Shown: positions 61,001 through 64,000 of the stretch, in pieces
Layout: each line of letters opens with the position of its first letter
How positions within the stretch are numbered: the stretch's first letter is position 1
Assembly: GCA_964057225.1 (NCBI GenBank)
Contig: OZ059896.1
Coordinates: 3,162,001 to 3,226,000 of the forward strand
DNA length: 64,000 bases
Direction of reading: 5' to 3'
From: Auanema rhodensis
Lineage: Eukaryota > Nematoda > Chromadorea > Rhabditida > Rhabditidae
Program-made: the position numbers and the translations under genes
The notes under the pieces: model-generated
Databases searched by the model: none
Told to the model about the DNA's origin: nothing
Seen by the model: only the letters and a program-made list of their open reading frames with translations

Positions 61001-62260
61001 AAAGTTATAACAAGTCATGGTAAAATCAAGTTTTAAAAGCAAAGAAGAAGTATCAAGAAGGATTTTCAGTAAGAAAACATGAAGAAATTTTAACAAATAC
61101 AAAAAAGAATGAGAAAATTATCGAAAGATGCATAACATATTATAGAGTATCAGTAAACATTTAAAATATGAACAGGTTTCAAAAAAAGTAATATCATTTC
61201 ATGGGGAAGTATTAAAAGCGAAGAAGAAGTATCAAGAAGGATTTTCAATAAGAAAACATGAAGAAATTTCAACAAATACAAATAAGAATGAGAAAATTAT
61301 CAAGAGATGTACAAAGTATACTAGAGTAAACTATTATTTATTCCATGAACATGATACGAAAGAAAGTAATATCAAGTCAAGGTAAAATCAAGTATTAAAA
61401 ACAAAAAAAAGTATCAAGAAGCATTTTCAGTAAGATAACATGAAGAAATTTCAACAAATACAAATAAGAATGAGAAAATTATCAAGAGATGTATAACATA
61501 TTATAGAGTATCAGTAAACATTTAAAATATGAACAGGTTTCAAAAAAGGTAATATCAATTCATGGGTAAGTATTAAAAGCAGAGAAGAAGTAACAAGAAG
61601 GATTTTCAATAAGAAAACATGAAGAAATTTCAACAAATACAAATAAGAATGAGAAAATTATCAAGAGATATATAACGTACTATAGAGTATCAGTAAACAT
61701 TTTAAATATGAACAGGTTTCAAAAAAAGTTATAACAAGTCATGGTAAAATCAAGTTTTAAAAGCAAAGAAGAAGTATCAAGAAGGATTTTCAGTAAGAAA
61801 ACATGAAGAAATTTTAACAAATACAAAAAAGAATGAGAAAATTATCGAAAGATGCATAACATATTATAGAGTATCAGTAAACATTTGAAATATGAACAGG
61901 TTTCAAAAAAAGTAATATCAATTCATGGGGAAGTATTAAAAGCAGAGAAGAAGTATCAAGAAGGATTTTCAGTAAGAAAACATGAAGAAATTTTAACAAA
62001 TACAAAGAAGAATGAAAAAATTATCAAGAGATGCATAACGTATAATAGAGTATCAGTAAACATTTAAAATATGAACAGGTTTCAAAAAAAGTAATATCAT
62101 TTCATGGGGAAGTATTAAAAGCAAAGAAGAAGTATCAAGAAGGATTTTCAATAAGAAAACATGAAGAAATTTCAACAAATACAAAGAAGAATGAGAAAAT
62201 TATCAAGAGATGTATAACATATTATAGAGTATCAGTAAACATTTAAAATATGAACAGGTT
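52020..62260 (+). repeat. SatII 10.2-kb tandem duplication, copy B (no MITE)
   Basis: Near-identical to copy A over about 9 kb to the right of the MITE position and over about 1.2 kb to its left. At about 53273-53290 the sequence runs ATAACGTATTATAGAGTATC without interruption, so the MITE and one neighbouring monomer are absent. Small differences from copy A include ATCTACTAC near 54955 and GTACAACGTATAC near 55297. It diverges at about 62260 (CAAAAAAGGTAATATC). Confidence 0.85.
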
Positions 62261-62477
62261 TCAAAAAAGGTAATATCATTTCATGGGGAAGTATTAAAAG
62301 CAAAGAAGAAGTAACAAGAAGGATTTTCAATAAGAAAACATGAAGAAATTTCAACAAATACAAATAAGAATGAGAAAATTATCAAGAGATATATAACGTA
62401 CTATAGAGTATCAGTAAACATTTTAAATATGAACAGGTTTCAAAAAAAGTTATAACAAGTCATGGTAAAATCAAGTT

Positions 62478-62591
62478 TTAAAAGCAAAGAAGAAGTATCA
62501 AGAAGGTTCTTTCATTCTTATTTGTATTTGTTGAAATTTCTTCATGTTTTCTTATTGAAAATCCTTCTTGATACTTCTTCTTTGCTTTTAA
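62478..62591. repeat. SatII tail-to-tail inversion junction (29-bp inverted repeat)
   Basis: Arms 62478-62506 and 62563-62591 are perfect reverse complements, 56 bp apart. The plus-strand monomer breaks off after GTATCAAGAAGG at about 62506, and the next bases (TTCATTCTTATTTGTATTTG) are minus-strand SatII. The break falls inside a monomer, and the two halves do not meet at corresponding positions. Confidence 0.85.
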
Positions 62592-64000
62592 TACTTCCCC
62601 ATGAAATGATATTACTTTTTTTGAAACCTGTTCATATTTTAAATGTTTACTGATACTCTATAATACGTTATGCATCTCTTGATAATTTTTTCATTCTTCT
62701 TTGTATTTGTTAAAATTTCTTCATGTTTTCTTATTGAAAATCCTTCTTGATACTTCTTCTTTGCTTTTAATACTTCCCCATGAAATGATATTACTTTTTT
62801 TGAAACCTGTTCATATTTTAAATGTTTACTGATACTCTATAATACGTTATGCATCTCTTGATAATTTTTTCATTCTTCTTTGTATTTGTTAAAATTTCTT
62901 CATGTTTTCTTATTGAAAATCCTTCTTGATACTTCTTCTTTGCTTTTAATACTTCCCCATGAAATGATATTACTTTTTTCGAAATCTGTTCATATTTTAA
63001 ATGTTTACTGATACTCTATAATACGTTATGCATCTCTTGATAATTTTTTCATTCTTCTTTGTATTTGTTAAAATTTCTTCATGTTTTCTTACTGAAAATC
63101 CTTCTTGATACTTCTTCTCTGCTTTTAATACTTCCCCATGAATTGATATTACTTTTTTCGAAATCTGTTCATATTCCAAATGTTTACTGATACTCTATAA
63201 TATGTTATGCATCTTTCGATAATTTTCTCATTCTTTTTTGTATTTGTTGAAATTTCTTCATGTTATCTTACTGAAAATGCTTCTTGATACTTTTTTTTGT
63301 TTTTAATACTTCCCCATGAAATGATATTACTTTTTTTGAAATCTGTTCATATTTTAAATGTTTACTGATACTCTATAATACGTTATGCATCTCTTGATAA
63401 TTTTTTCATTCTTCTTTGTATTTGTTAAAATTTCTTCATGTTTTCTTATTGAAAATCCTTCTTGATACTTCTTCTTTGCTTTTAATACTTCCCCATGAAA
63501 TGATATTACTTTTTTTGAAACCTGTTCATATTTTAAATGTTTACTGATACTCTATAATACGTTATGCATCTCTTGATAATTTTTTCATTCTTCTTTGTAT
63601 TTGTTAAAATTTCTTCATGTTTTCTTATTGAAAATCCTTCTTGATACTTCTTCTTTGCTTTTAATACTTCCCCATGAAATGATATTACTTTTTTTGAAAT
63701 CTGTTCATATTTTAAATGTTTACTGATACTCTATAATACGTTATGCATCTCTTGATAATTTTTTCATTCTTCTTTGTATTTGTTAAAATTTCTTCATGTT
63801 TTCTTACTGAAAATCCTTCTTGATACTTCTTCTCTGCTTTTAATACTTCCCCATGAATTGATATTACTTTTTTTGAAACCTGTTCATATTCCAAATGTTT
63901 ACTGATACTCTATAATATGTTATGCATCTTTCGATAATTTTCTCATTCTTTTTTGTATTTGTTGAAATTTCTTCATGTTATCTTACTGAAAATGCTTCTT
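62508..64000 (-). repeat. SatII minus-strand array
   Basis: About eight monomers of the 179-bp class in reverse orientation, continuing past the window edge. They resemble the 48.4-48.8 kb monomers: the CGAAATCTGTTCAT variant near 62979 is the complement of ATGAACAGATTTCG near 48591. The TATTCCAAATG landmark recurs near 63174 and 63890, about 716 bp apart, so a four-monomer order is visible. A chimeric monomer near 63240-63310 joins the AAAAACAAAAAAAAGTATC form to the 179-bp type. Confidence 0.9.

Larger units (their letters stand above)
33511..62507 (+). repeat. SatII: 179-184-bp tandem satellite, main plus-strand array
   Basis: About 154 head-to-tail monomers, interrupted only by two MITE copies. 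Landmarks are TGAACAGGTTTCAAAAAAAG, GTATCAAGAAGGATTTTCAG, AAAACATGAAGAAATTTT, AATGAGAAAATTATC and GAGTATCAGTAAACATTT. Two length classes exist: about 179 bp (CATGGGGAAGTATTAAAAGC) and about 184 bp (CATGGTAAAATCAAGTTTTAAAAGC). Another set of variants has CTATTATTTATTCCATGAACAGGATACG at the start. The plus strand is strongly purine-rich, roughly half A. It is unrelated to SatI by eye. Open frames of 60 codons appear in some 179-bp copies but begin at TTG and depend on the monomer variant, so I treat them as non-coding. The family is not one I recognise. Confidence 0.95.

Noticed and set aside
62462-62653. 63-codon open frame across the right inversion junction
   Set aside because: Joins plus-strand and minus-strand SatII by chance at the breakpoint.

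Overview
This is eukaryotic, almost gene-free satellite DNA, very AT-rich apart from two short GC-rich insertions. The only gene-related sequence is a 589-bp segment between two satellite arrays. It holds a histone-type 3' mRNA hairpin and, about 440 bp further on, a histone H4 promoter with the first 11 codons of H4. The hairpin loop begins with C, as in Caenorhabditis histone mRNAs (most animals have U), so a nematode is the best guess for the host. That rests on one hairpin and is an inference. No intact protein-coding gene, tRNA, rRNA, SL RNA or CRISPR array was found.

Layout. (1) Positions 1-32424 hold about 92 head-to-tail copies of a 351-bp satellite (SatI). It has recognisable subfamilies (A, B, C, S, and a 353-bp form) arranged in blocks that are themselves duplicated over kilobases. 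(2) Positions 32425-33013 are a histone-derived cassette bounded by a perfect 22-bp inverted repeat. (3) Positions 33014-33274 are unique AT-rich spacer. (4) From 33275 to the window end there are about 160 copies of an unrelated, purine-rich 179-184-bp satellite (SatII). It runs on the minus strand at 33275-33510, on the plus strand at 33511-62507, and on the minus strand again from about 62508 to the end, which gives two inversion junctions.

SatII has layered higher-order structure: a 736-bp tetramer, a 3.96-kb unit, a 1468-bp duplication, a 724-bp duplication and a 10.2-10.9-kb tandem duplication. Two copies of a 482/485-bp non-autonomous DNA transposon (MITE-like, 54-64-bp terminal inverted repeats, 8-bp target duplication) sit in SatII. 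They share the same target duplication, so this was one insertion later copied with its 3.96-kb surroundings.

Nothing here forms a working gene system. The interest lies in satellite evolution (homogenisation, unequal exchange, inversion), in the MITE, and in how a histone-cluster fragment came to lie between two satellites. The many 60-95-codon open frames are by-products of repeat homogenisation and are not annotated as genes. Comparisons were made by eye. Block edges given as approximate are good to roughly one monomer.
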